64,000 nucleotides of DNA from Saprospiraceae bacterium (GCA_016715965.1 JADJXG010000001.1:2795501-2859500); one strand, 5' to 3'. Counted from the stretch's first letter, positions 26,290 to 34,437 are shown. The notes: generated from the sequence alone by a model not told the origin. Program-made: numbers and translations.

Positions 26290-27845
26290 TAGAAGGAGTT
26301 ATTGACAAGCCTAATCAGTGGGAAATTATAAAAATTGACCTAATAGGAGAACTTTTAAGAGGAATTACGTATAAAAAGGAACACTCTTCAATAGCTCCAA
26401 TAAAAAACTATTTGCCAGTTCTAAGAGCAAATAATATTAATGGTGTGATCAATCATGAAGACCTAGTCTACGTTGATAAATTATATTTTTCAGATTTTCA
26501 CTTTTTAATGAAAGGCGACATTTTATTTGCCATGAGCAGCGGAAGCAAAAATCTTGTTGGAAAATCAGCTCAAGTAAAAGAAGATTTTAAAGGTGGATGG
26601 GGCGCATTTTGTGCTGTTTTCAGAACTCATAATTTTGTCGACAACAATCTTGTGGCTTATTTTTTTCAAGCCCCATCGTATAAGACTTATATCAGCAATA
26701 TTTCCAAGGGTGTTAATATCAATAATCTAAAAAGAGAACATATAACCAATTTAAACTTCCCCCTCCCCCCCCTCGCTGAACAGCACCGCATAGTGGCTAA
26801 AATAGAGGAGCTGTTCAGCAGTCTGGACAAAGGCATCGAGGCTCTTAAAACTGCGCAGCAGCAGCTCAAGGTGTACAGGCAGGCAGTGTTGAAATATGCA
26901 TTTGAGGGTCGGCTTACAGAGGAATGGAGAAGGAATAATAGCCACCCTGTGCGTAATAAAATGCTTATAAGCCAAATTGAGGAAGCAAGAAATAAATATT
27001 ATAAAGAGCAACTTGCTGAATGGGAGAGAGCAGTTAGTATGTGGGAAAAGATTGCAGATAAATCTAAGAAGCCTTCTAAGCCTTCTAAGTTAATTGAGCC
27101 TGAACCTCCAAGTGTTGACCATGAAAACAAAAAATGGGCAATACCTCATGAATGGTTGTGGACACAAATAGGATCTATCTGTTTTGTTACCAAGCTTGCT
27201 GGTTTTGAATATTCAGACTACGTTAAGTATAATGACAATGGTGATTTATCTGTTTTAAAAGCAGAAAATGCAGGACCAAATGGATTCAAAAGAACTGAGT
27301 ATTCAAAAGTCTACTCAAGTTCAGTGCAAATGCTTAGAAGATCATTTTTGTTTGGCGGTGAATTATTAGTGGTATTTGTTGGTGCAGGAACGGGAAATGT
27401 TGCAGCTGTTCCAAATGATCAAAAATATTTTTTGGGACCAAATATTGGGATGGCAAGACCATATCTAGAAATCAACTCTAAGTATTTAGAATATCAGCTG
27501 CAGTCAGCACTTGGTAAAAGAATGCTCACAGCAACAATTAAAGCAGTTGCCCAACCATCATTATCAATGGGCACAATCAGACAAACTCCAATTGTTTTTA
27601 CTTCTCTGGAAGAGCAAAATAAAATTGTCCAAGAAATTGAATCCCGCCTCTCCGTCTGCGACAAGATAGAGGAAAACATAGCGCAAAGCCTGCAACAGGC
27701 AGAAGCCCTTAGGCAAAGCATCTTGAAAAAAGCATTTGAGGGTAAGTTGGTCCCGCAAGACCCCAGTGATGAGCCTGCATCTGTTCTCATGGAAAAAATT
27801 AAAGCTGAACGAGCTGGACTAAATAAGAAAAAGTTAGTAAAATAA
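26286..27845 (+). CDS. hsdS: Type I restriction-modification specificity subunit
   Basis: 519 residues binding the bipartite target and holding the R2M2S complex together. Two variable target-recognition domains (about 1-155 and 285-440) alternate with two conserved helical spacers: LPPLAEQHRIVAKIEELFSS and, at the C-terminus, LEEQNKIVQEIESRL with QSILKKAFEGKL. The conserved helices share the higher GC of hsdR and hsdM; the recognition domains are AT-rich, as expected for modules exchanged by recombination. Overlaps hsdR by four bases. The recognition sequence cannot be predicted from what is visible. Confidence 0.94.
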   Translation: MIEGVIDKPNQWEIIKIDLIGELLRGITYKKEHSSIAPIKNYLPVLRANNINGVINHEDLVYVDKLYFSDFHFLMKGDILFAMSSGSKNLVGKSAQVKEDFKGGWGAFCAVFRTHNFVDNNLVAYFFQAPSYKTYISNISKGVNINNLKREHITNLNFPLPPLAEQHRIVAKIEELFSSLDKGIEALKTAQQQLKVYRQAVLKYAFEGRLTEEWRRNNSHPVRNKMLISQIEEARNKYYKEQLAEWERAVSMWEKIADKSKKPSKPSKLIEPEPPSVDHENKKWAIPHEWLWTQIGSICFVTKLAGFEYSDYVKYNDNGDLSVLKAENAGPNGFKRTEYSKVYSSSVQMLRRSFLFGGELLVVFVGAGTGNVAAVPNDQKYFLGPNIGMARPYLEINSKYLEYQLQSALGKRMLTATIKAVAQPSLSMGTIRQTPIVFTSLEEQNKIVQEIESRLSVCDKIEENIAQSLQQAEALRQSILKKAFEGKLVPQDPSDEPASVLMEKIKAERAGLNKKKLVK

Positions 27846-27878
27846 TTGACGACTAAAATAAAAAGGAAAAAGTGCGAT

Positions 27879-28508
27879 ATGGCATCAACAAACGTGATAA
27901 TACTTAATCGATATACCCAACTACCTGTCCTTCTCGATTATTTAGAGAGAGAAAAATTGGTTTTACTGGATCCTAAATCTTGGGAAGATAAAAACGACTC
28001 ATTGATTATTGAAGAGTATAAGAAAAGAGCCTCAGTGAAATATTTATTTGCTCTATGTTTTGTCTTGGGGCATGAAACAATCCACCACTGGAAAACATTT
28101 TCAAATGGCTCAAGTGGATGTTGCATTGAATTTGATGCAGTCCAGTTGATTAATATTTTCAACAATGACAGTCAACTTCTCCATGGTCAAGTAAAATATA
28201 AAAAAATCAATGAATCAAAGCCAGGTAGTTTTGCGTTGGGTGAAATTCCATTTATAAAAAGATTGCCCTACAAACTTGAAAATGAGTATCGGGTTATTTG
28301 GCGAGGAAACAATCAAAACAACTTTGAAATTAATGTACCCATTAATATTGTTCAAAGAATAACTTTCAGTCAGCAAATGCCTATACCCGTATTTGAAACT
28401 GTTAAATCTATTTTGATGGATAGATATCCTAGCTTGAAAAGAAAGATTTTTATGTCAACTTTATATGAAAATAAAACTTGGATTAATAACTTTAGAGTAA
28501 TACAATGA
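27879..28508 (+). CDS. DUF2971-like protein embedded in the hsd operon
   Basis: 209 residues from the ATG at 27879; a TTG at 27846 would add eleven. DUF2971-type features: an N-terminal segment with LPVLLDYLEREKLVLL and WEDKNDSLII (the family's phe/trp-x-D-P/N-D/E region), then LFALCFVL, HHWKTFSNGSSGCCIEFD and ENEYRVIW. DUF2971 proteins are scattered in defence islands and mobile elements; function unproven. It starts 33 bp after hsdS and its stop overlaps hsdM (ATGA), so it is an integral part of the operon. GC is about 30% in a sampled line, unlike hsdM (53%), suggesting later insertion. It could be a toxin-like effector or anti-phage accessory; this is inference. Confidence 0.65.
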   Translation: MASTNVIILNRYTQLPVLLDYLEREKLVLLDPKSWEDKNDSLIIEEYKKRASVKYLFALCFVLGHETIHHWKTFSNGSSGCCIEFDAVQLINIFNNDSQLLHGQVKYKKINESKPGSFALGEIPFIKRLPYKLENEYRVIWRGNNQNNFEINVPINIVQRITFSQQMPIPVFETVKSILMDRYPSLKRKIFMSTLYENKTWINNFRVIQ

Positions 28509-30004
28509 GCACAGAACAAAATAATACTTCAAGCATCATCTCCAAGGTATGGAGCTTTGCCACTGTCCTGAGGGATGATGGCGTAGGATACGGAGACTAC
28601 CTGGAGCAACTGACCTATCTGCTTTTTTTAAAAATGGCAGATGAGTTCAGCAAGCCTCCCTACAACAGAGATCTTAAAATCCCACCAAAATGCAACTGGC
28701 AAAGTCTGACCGACAAAAAAGGGGCTGAGCTGTTTGATCATTACGTGCATACCCTGCATGAGCTGTCCAATGCTAAGGGATTTTTAGGTCAGATTTTCAC
28801 CAAGAGCCAAAACAAGATCAATGACCCCTCCAAGCTGGCAAGGCTCATAGCCATGATAGACAATGAAAACTGGAGCACCATGGGTGCTGACCTCAAGGGC
28901 AAGATCTACGAGGGCCTGCTGGAGAAAAATGCGGAAGACACCAAAAGTGGTGCAGGGCAATATTTCACGCCCAGGGCACTTATCAGGGCCATGGTGACCT
29001 GTGTAAGGCCTGAGCCTATGAAAACCATAGCAGACCCTGCCTGTGGCACAGGAGGCTTCTTTTTGGCTGCCTATGACTTTATAGCAGATCCCAAAAACTA
29101 CAGTCTGGACAAGAAGCAAAAGGAGTTCTTGAAGCTGAAGACCTTTTATGGCAATGAGATAGTGGCCAATACCCGCAGGATGGCCCTGATGAATCTTTTT
29201 CTGCACAACATTGGTGATTTTGAAAGCGACACCTTCATATCCCCTGCAGATGCATTGATTTCTGACAGTGGTCTGAGAGTGGACTATGTGCTGGCCAATC
29301 CTCCCTTTGGCAAAAAGAGCAGCATGACCTTTACCAATGAGGAAGGAGAGCAGGATTCTGAAGACCTCACGTACAACCGTCAGGACTTTTATGTGACCAC
29401 CAGCAACAAACAGCTCAATTTTGTACAACACATCAAAACCATGCTGAAAAGCGATGGAAAGGCTGCTGTGGTATTGCCAGACAATGTATTATTTGAAGGA
29501 GGGGCTGGTGAGACCATCCGCAAGAAATTGCTTGAGGTAACCAACCTGCATACCATTTTGCGCCTGCCCACAGGGATATTTTATAAGCAGGGGGTAAAGG
29601 CCAATGTGCTGTTCTTTGACAACAAACCAAGCTCCAAAACTGCCTGGACCAAAGAGATTTGGTTCTATGACTTCAGGACCAACATACACTTCACCCTCAA
29701 AAAAAATCCCCTTAAATATGACGACCTGGCTGATTTTATAAAATGCTACAACCCTGAAAATATCCACAAACGCAAGGAAACCTTTGATCCAGATAAAAAT
29801 CCAGAAGGACGCTGGAGAAAGTTCAGCTACGAGGATATTATTGCCAGGAATAAGACAAGCCTGGATATCACCTGGATCAAGGATAAAAGCCTCACTGACC
29901 TGGACAACCTGCCAGACCCTGATGTCTTGGCTGAAGAGATCATCGAAAATCTGGAGGCCAGTGTGGAGTGTTTCATGGAGATCATGGGTGCGCTCAAAAA
30001 ATAA
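28505..30004 (+). CDS. hsdM: Type I restriction-modification methyltransferase subunit
   Basis: N6-adenine methyltransferase, 499 residues. N-terminal helical domain (residues 10-140), then the class I fold: SAM-binding motif I DPACGTGGFFLAAYD (about residue 175) and catalytic motif IV NPPFGKK (about 265). With HsdS it methylates; with HsdR and HsdS it restricts. Overlaps the DUF2971 gene by four bases and is followed three bases later by a lipoprotein gene. Confidence 0.96.
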   Translation: MSTEQNNTSSIISKVWSFATVLRDDGVGYGDYLEQLTYLLFLKMADEFSKPPYNRDLKIPPKCNWQSLTDKKGAELFDHYVHTLHELSNAKGFLGQIFTKSQNKINDPSKLARLIAMIDNENWSTMGADLKGKIYEGLLEKNAEDTKSGAGQYFTPRALIRAMVTCVRPEPMKTIADPACGTGGFFLAAYDFIADPKNYSLDKKQKEFLKLKTFYGNEIVANTRRMALMNLFLHNIGDFESDTFISPADALISDSGLRVDYVLANPPFGKKSSMTFTNEEGEQDSEDLTYNRQDFYVTTSNKQLNFVQHIKTMLKSDGKAAVVLPDNVLFEGGAGETIRKKLLEVTNLHTILRLPTGIFYKQGVKANVLFFDNKPSSKTAWTKEIWFYDFRTNIHFTLKKNPLKYDDLADFIKCYNPENIHKRKETFDPDKNPEGRWRKFSYEDIIARNKTSLDITWIKDKSLTDLDNLPDPDVLAEEIIENLEASVECFMEIMGALKK

Positions 30005-30007
30005 GGC

Positions 30008-31249
30008 ATGGATTTACTAAAAAAGGAATTGAAAATACTCTTGATGCTGGTCTTTTTGTCAGGCCTTGGCTGCTTTGGAGGAGGGAGTTCCACAAGCTCC
30101 AGTTATTCAGATAATTCATCTGAACCTGAAGATGAAATTCAGGAGAATAAAATACTGAATGGACCCTATTGCGCAACCGTCCATTACTTCAACCCAAATA
30201 CAGGCACCCAATCCGATTACCAATTGATTGTTGAGGTATCTGACAACCAGCTGCAGAGGATCAATTTTCCACAAGGATGGATGGATCAGTCTAATTTTTC
30301 AATGGTAGAGTTTGATGCCAACGGAAATACCCAATTTGTGAATGATAAGGGGTATCAGTATTCTGTGGAAATTATTGGCGAAGCTGATGACTGTTTCTCT
30401 GGCATGCCTGCCTTAAATCAATGTCTGGCGATTTTGGAAAATGGAATTCAATGTGAAAGAGTAACAGATAACCCAAATCGACTGTGCTGGCAACACCAAA
30501 GTGCAATACCCCCTGCTGAATCAAAACGAGTAACCGAGGCTGTATTCATCAATACAGATGGAAACGTCAAATTAAGAGTCAGTGAGGAAATGCGGGAAGA
30601 GGACATAAGAAAATTCAATTTAGGAGATTTTATCTCGCTTAGGGAGTACATCAACACTTTTGACTTTAAAACCACCGCTAAGCTTATGTACATCGAAGAG
30701 TTGGGTGATAACATCCTTTTTATCTCAACCTACACTGGAGGAGCTCACTGCTGTGTGCGAATAGAGGCATTCAAACCAGATAGAGGGTCTGATTTTTATT
30801 ACTATTTGGACAGAATGTCCTTTGATGGCGAATTTATGAAGTTAGACTATCCATTTACAGTGAACCTATGGCATGAATATTTTCATTGCCCATACGCCTT
30901 TGGCTTCTCTGAATGCAATTATAAATTTTATAACGATTATCTACATATCGTAAATGGAAAATTTGTCCCCAAAGCCCAAGGAGACAAGGATCAGCTGGAG
31001 CAATGTTTACTGGAATTTTTTAGGACCAACCAAGTCCCTGAATTAATGGACAATTTTGATGAGGGTCAAAGAGAGGTGATACTCAATTCCTTAAGACAAT
31101 TGTATAATCTCACCGAGGATATGGAGTACATCAAAAATCTCTACATGGAAAAAATGCCTCCAGTCAAGGATAAGCTCAAATTATGGAATGAGATGTCAGA
31201 AATCATCCTGTCCCAAAAAAGAACTTACGAAAAATTCCCATTTAGATGA
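30008..31249 (+). CDS. Predicted lipoprotein, last gene of the restriction operon
   Basis: 413 residues starting three bases after the hsdM stop. Lipoprotein signal: LMLVFLSGLGC, followed by a Gly/Ser/Asp/Glu-rich linker. Residues 130-165 hold a compact Cys/His motif, CLAILENGIQCERV then LCWQHQ, a pattern found as a small metal-binding-like module in diverse Bacteroidota proteins. Further on is TYTGGAHCCVRIEAF, a segment seen in secreted bacterial proteins of unknown role. The C-terminus is helical and charged. The family is not recognised. A membrane-anchored protein made with a cytoplasmic restriction system is unusual; it may be an independent cargo gene using read-through transcription. 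Confidence 0.6.
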   Translation: MDLLKKELKILLMLVFLSGLGCFGGGSSTSSSYSDNSSEPEDEIQENKILNGPYCATVHYFNPNTGTQSDYQLIVEVSDNQLQRINFPQGWMDQSNFSMVEFDANGNTQFVNDKGYQYSVEIIGEADDCFSGMPALNQCLAILENGIQCERVTDNPNRLCWQHQSAIPPAESKRVTEAVFINTDGNVKLRVSEEMREEDIRKFNLGDFISLREYINTFDFKTTAKLMYIEELGDNILFISTYTGGAHCCVRIEAFKPDRGSDFYYYLDRMSFDGEFMKLDYPFTVNLWHEYFHCPYAFGFSECNYKFYNDYLHIVNGKFVPKAQGDKDQLEQCLLEFFRTNQVPELMDNFDEGQREVILNSLRQLYNLTEDMEYIKNLYMEKMPPVKDKLKLWNEMSEIILSQKRTYEKFPFR

Positions 31250-31302
31250 TTCGCTGAGCATTTCAAAGAATTAAAAAATTCAATTTTTTCTGACTGAGAT
31301 AA

Positions 31303-31345
31303 AACCCGGATCTGTATGATTAAATACAAACCCGGGTTATTTTAA
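31303..31345. terminator. Bidirectional terminator between convergent element operons
   Basis: Stem AACCCGG/CCGGGTT with an inner TGTAT/ATACA pairing, A-rich on the left and TATTTTAAATTTTT on the right, placed between the forward lipoprotein gene and the reverse DUF3871 gene. Confidence 0.75.
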
Positions 31346-31370
31346 ATTTTTACTAACATAATGTATAATA

Positions 31371-32309
31371 TTAAAGCAGCCAGCTTTCCAATCTTCCAGC
31401 CTTTCCTTCAGCCAGTTCTTTGATGATTATATCCCCATTCACTCCTCGATCTATAAATCCATCTATATAGGAACTTTTATTGGCTTCCGTCATCAGGTTG
31501 TATAGATTCCAAAGGCTTATCTCTCCAGATTTGGATGAAAAGTTGGGGTCTGAAAAATAACCCCTGACCACTGAGTTTATCTGAGCGTCTGTGATCAATA
31601 TTTCTGGAATTGAATCTCTCTCTGGATGGTGGGGATACATTCTGCATTTTCCAATAAAATGTGCAAACTGACTTTCTGTCAGGCTATAATTACCCAACTC
31701 CTCCATCCAGTTTAAGTGATTTTCAAACTGATATTTTTCAATCATCAATTTGATTTGCTGAGCGATTATTCTTAAAGAGTTTGCCTTTAAGTCCAACACT
31801 ACCCCATCTGAACAAATGCAAAGATTGGAACATACCCATACCTGAAATCCCACGAAGAATTTGAAGTGCTGATGGGCCCTGTTATCCTTGCTCAGATTAT
31901 CCCATGAATAGGATTTTACGCCTCCCACCACTAAGGAGAGCTCCTGACCTTGAATTACAGATTTAATATTTCCAATCTGATACAAATACATCATCCTTTC
32001 GTAATAGAGGGTCTTTTCATGGGGCAACAGTTCAACTGCCCTTTTATTGCGGGCTTCTGGAATTCTGCCCATGATTGGATGAGATACCCTGATCTGAGGC
32101 TTTGATACTCTGAAATCATGAAAATTTGACAGCACATCCCCTGTAATTTCAATCAATTGGGATTGGGAGATCAAAGGATGGTTGTCTTTGGTGAATACAG
32201 GGATGATATGCTCCTGCCTTAAAGCTTCCAGTTCACAGGGCAGTGTATTGGCTACTATAAAGGGCTTATCCATTTCATCCAATAGAGGATTAATTGTTTG
32301 TAGTTCCAT
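31371..32309 (-). CDS. DUF3871 family protein
   Basis: 312 residues with the family's N-terminal hallmark (PFIVANTLPCEL then HIIPVFTKDNHPLISQ) and a middle region IPEARNKRAVELLPHEKT. DUF3871 proteins are typical of Bacteroidota integrative elements, where they accompany small DNA-handling genes; no activity is known. It overlaps the upstream Sak4-like ATPase gene by 20 bases, so both are translated from one minus-strand message that ends at the shared terminator. Confidence 0.75.
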   Translation of the reverse strand: MELQTINPLLDEMDKPFIVANTLPCELEALRQEHIIPVFTKDNHPLISQSQLIEITGDVLSNFHDFRVSKPQIRVSHPIMGRIPEARNKRAVELLPHEKTLYYERMMYLYQIGNIKSVIQGQELSLVVGGVKSYSWDNLSKDNRAHQHFKFFVGFQVWVCSNLCICSDGVVLDLKANSLRIIAQQIKLMIEKYQFENHLNWMEELGNYSLTESQFAHFIGKCRMYPHHPERDSIPEILITDAQINSVVRGYFSDPNFSSKSGEISLWNLYNLMTEANKSSYIDGFIDRGVNGDIIIKELAEGKAGRLESWLL

Positions 32310-33126
32310 TTTGCATTGATTTTGAGTTAATTAAATAATTTTTTCGACTTGTAAACTGTCCCAGAAGTTCTGGGAAGCGATCTTTGGATTGATAATACAC
32401 CTGGCTAAGTTCATTGAGATCCTGGGCTCCCTCTATTCTCCTGATAACCTCCTCTACACCCTGATGACACCACTCCCTGATACTTCTGCCAGTGGATTCT
32501 GTCAGCATAAATTCAGGCAGATTGATAAACAGTCCTGTCCTATCCTTGCTGCAACTTGCATGATGCCTGATATCAAGATCAAATACCAGGGTAAATTCAT
32601 AATCCACTCCATCTCTTTGAATGGCTTTCAGACCTACTTTTTCTGGGACCAGCTTACCATTGCCCTTGTCATTGAGTACATAATCCTGCTTAACCCTGAG
32701 GGTGGCGATGATGTGGGCATTGGAGCTTAGGATTTTAGTGATCAAGGCATTGTGCCTGGGTGTAACCTTTGCCCAATTGGAAAATGAATTTCCTGTAAGA
32801 GATGCGTGAAAATCAATCAGAAATTCCCAGGAATGGGAAAGTGAGTCCAGGATGATCACCTCCATGCCCTTTGATTCAGCAAGCTCGATGGCCTGGATGT
32901 ATTTCTCAGGACTAAAGGGCGATTGAATAGCTATAATATAATACGTGCCCAGATGATCATAAAGATCAGATGAGCCATTTTCAGTGTCAATGATGCACAC
33001 CTTTTCAAGATTTCCACATAAACCCTTAGCGATCAAAAGTGAGGAATAGGTTTTACCAGAACCTGCAGGCCCCTGAATGGCCATCTTAATGCTGGCTTGT
33101 CTTCTTTGTGCTTTGCGTATATTCAT
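32290..33126 (-). CDS. RecA-fold ATPase, Sak4-like
   Basis: 278 residues. Walker A QGPAGSGKTYSS at about residue 20, a following strand VCIIDTENGS typical of the phage Sak4/RadA-like AAA_24 group, Walker B-type VIILDSLSHSWE at about 95, and a sensor-like strand HIIATLRVKQDY. Phage Sak4 proteins assist single-strand annealing and recombination together with an SSB. Here it is flanked by DUF3871 and a small conserved protein, so a role in recombination or replication of the element is likely but inferred. Middle gene of the three-gene minus-strand set. Confidence 0.78.
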   Translation of the reverse strand: MNIRKAQRRQASIKMAIQGPAGSGKTYSSLLIAKGLCGNLEKVCIIDTENGSSDLYDHLGTYYIIAIQSPFSPEKYIQAIELAESKGMEVIILDSLSHSWEFLIDFHASLTGNSFSNWAKVTPRHNALITKILSSNAHIIATLRVKQDYVLNDKGNGKLVPEKVGLKAIQRDGVDYEFTLVFDLDIRHHASCSKDRTGLFINLPEFMLTESTGRSIREWCHQGVEEVIRRIEGAQDLNELSQVYYQSKDRFPELLGQFTSRKNYLINSKSMQNGTTNN

Positions 33127-33172
33127 GTCTTAAATTTTATTACATTTGTAAATCAAATAAATACAAAAGAGG

Positions 33173-33200
33173 AAAAGGCGTACACTCAAAGCATACGCCC
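33173..33200 (-). terminator. Terminator after the small element protein
   Basis: GGCGTA/TACGCC stem with an eleven-base loop; on the minus strand it is followed by a short T-run (CCTTTTCC). It lies about 20-45 bp past the stop of the gene at 33219, before the Sak4-like gene, so it may act as an attenuator within the set. Confidence 0.5.
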
Positions 33201-33218
33201 CTCCTGAAATGGCAACAG

Positions 33219-33581
33219 CTAAGCTTCAACCATTTTGCCATTAGTGCTGAATGTTCTCAGATCTGCCTTTAGCATTTCACCAAGAGGATCTTGAGTGTAC
33301 TCCCACCTGTGAGAAAGTACCACTGACTCACCAGTCTCAGGAATTGTGTAGTTGTAAGGCTCACACTCTTGCTTGATGATAGCACCTGGAATTTTTTGAC
33401 CTACCATAGTGGCTGCAATCTGTTCAGAAAATGTGGACATTATGCTACACTTTTTGGAAGTTGCATAGAATTTCCCTGTGGTTTGAGATTTGATGATCTC
33501 TAGATCACCTTGAAGGACCAGTACCACAAAAGACTGACCCTCCTGATTTTGCCTTACGGCATAAGAAACTACTGTTACCAT
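33219..33581 (-). CDS. Small conserved element protein, unknown
   Basis: 120 residues from the ATG at 33581 (MVTVVSYAVRQNQEGQSF); a longer reading from 33647 adds an unlikely Phe-rich leader. Predicted mostly beta (SFVVLVLQGDLEII, KFYATSKKCSIMS), then QECEPYNYTIPETGES. The beta-rich start and position upstream of a Sak4-like ATPase would suit a single-strand DNA-binding partner, but no such family motif is visible. First gene of the minus-strand set, reading away from the regulatory region near attR. Confidence 0.55.
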   Translation of the reverse strand: MVTVVSYAVRQNQEGQSFVVLVLQGDLEIIKSQTTGKFYATSKKCSIMSTFSEQIAATMVGQKIPGAIIKQECEPYNYTIPETGESVVLSHRWEYTQDPLGEMLKADLRTFSTNGKMVEA

Positions 33582-33739
33582 TTGAAAAAAATTAAAAAAG
33601 TTATAAAATCCCCTGGTTGCAGGGGGGAGGGTATTTTTACTCTCCAAGAACTAGCCGGGGGCGTTGGTTGGGAGGTAAAGTCTTTCAATGCAAAAGACAA
33701 GTCTATTTTATAAAAAAAATGGTGAGTTGAATATGTATA

Positions 33740-33833
33740 CTAAAGGTATTAATTGAACTACCTTTAGAAAAAAATAGTGAATCAACTAGAGGTAAATTAA
33801 TTTTGGAGTTATTTTTGTTTACTAAAGTTTAGT
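33740..33833. promoter_or_regulatory. Candidate operators at the right end of the element
   Basis: CTAAAGGTA (33740-33748) and TACCTTTAG (33759-33767) form a 9-bp inverted repeat, and ACTAAA-G-TTTAGT (33821-33833) is a second palindrome sharing the ACTAAAG half-site. They lie upstream of the minus-strand gene set, where the element's regulator could bind. No protein is assigned. The rest of 33648-33909 has no gene. Confidence 0.4.
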
Positions 33834-33848
33834 ATAGTTCACAAAAAA

Positions 33849-33869
33849 GGGTGGCAAAAAAGGAGGCAA
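33849..33869. promoter_or_regulatory. Candidate integrase arm-type sites, right
   Basis: GGGTGGCAAA (33849-33858) and the overlapping GCAAAAAAGGAGGCAA (33854-33869), both identical to the pair at 18961-18989, 41 bp inside attR. Confidence 0.45.
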
Positions 33870-33909
33870 GCAAATGTAATAGGTTGGTTGTCAGTGCTTT
33901 TAAAGGGTG

Positions 33910-33936
33910 AAAAGTGGTCCCACCTGGGCTCGAACC
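33910..33936. other. attR (27-bp core within the tRNA gene)
   Basis: Right copy of the direct repeat; it covers the tRNA T-arm 3' strand, the acceptor 3' strand and four flanking A residues. Confidence 0.88.
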
Positions 33937-33988
33937 AGGGACCCTCTGATTATGAGTCAGATGCTCTAACCGACTGAGCTATAGGACC
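33915..33988 (-). tRNA. tRNA with CAT anticodon (elongator Met or lysidine-type Ile2)
   Basis: Acceptor GGTCCTA/TGGGACC, D-arm TAGCTCAG, anticodon stem TCTGA/TCAGA with loop CTCATAA (CAT), T-arm CCTGG/CCAGG with GGTTCGAGC, discriminator A, CCA not encoded. Elongator Met and Ile2 share this anticodon, and I cannot separate them by eye. Its 3' half is attR of the integrated element; the element supplies the identical 27 bases, so the gene stays intact. Confidence 0.92.
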
Positions 33989-34081
33989 ATCCTTAATTTT
34001 CTAAGGATTTTGTCGTCTCACCATCGATTACTACTACTAAACTGAAAATGAGACAATTGAAAAATGAAGTAGCGAAAAAAG

Positions 34082-34152
34082 TTGACCCATAAGGATTCGA
34101 ACCTTAACAAACAGAACCAAAATCTGTGGTGCTACCGTTACACCATGGGTCA
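34082..34152 (-). tRNA. tRNA-Gln (anticodon TTG)
   Basis: Acceptor TGACCCA/TGGGTCA, short D-loop TGGTGTAACGGTAGCA, anticodon stem ACAGA/TCTGT with loop TTTTGGT (TTG), T-arm AAGGTTCGAATCCTT, discriminator A. It lies 93 bp upstream of the CAT tRNA on the same strand, likely one transcript. Confidence 0.94.
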
Positions 34153-34437
34153 ATTTCCTTCAAAAGAAGTGCAAATTTACAAGCTATTGCCAACTTTGAG
34201 AAAAATTTTTTGGAAAGCCCCGGTTTCCTATATTTTCGGATGCATTCGCTCTTATTCTTGGGGCCAATGGTTTGCAGGCCAGCCAATCTGCAAAAGGCAT
34301 AATCAATTTATTAACAAGCCACTATAATTTGTTTTGTAAAAAATGAACTTTTCAAATCGCCTGTGGCTCGAAAATAATCTTTAGGTTTGCAGCGAAAGCA
34401 CAAGTTCAATGGGTCAATTGGCAAAATCAATTTTTTC

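Larger units (their letters stand above)
18823..33936. mobile_element. Integrative element of about 15 kb inserted in a CAT-anticodon tRNA gene
   Basis: Bounded by 27-bp perfect direct repeats (18823-18849 and 33910-33936), the right one being the 3' part of an intact tRNA gene. A tyrosine integrase lies just inside the left end. Cargo: HTH/excisionase-like protein, DUF5131, family A polymerase-like protein, type I restriction-modification operon with two extra genes, and a reverse-strand DUF3871/Sak4-like/small-protein set. No relaxase, coupling protein, type IV secretion, capsid or terminase gene is seen, so it is neither a self-transmissible conjugative element nor a complete prophage; it may be mobilised by a helper. 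Confidence 0.88.

Noticed and set aside
18823..33936. Prophage or conjugative element
   Set aside because: No capsid, portal, terminase, tail, relaxase or type IV secretion gene; DUF5131 and Sak4-like proteins alone are not sufficient.
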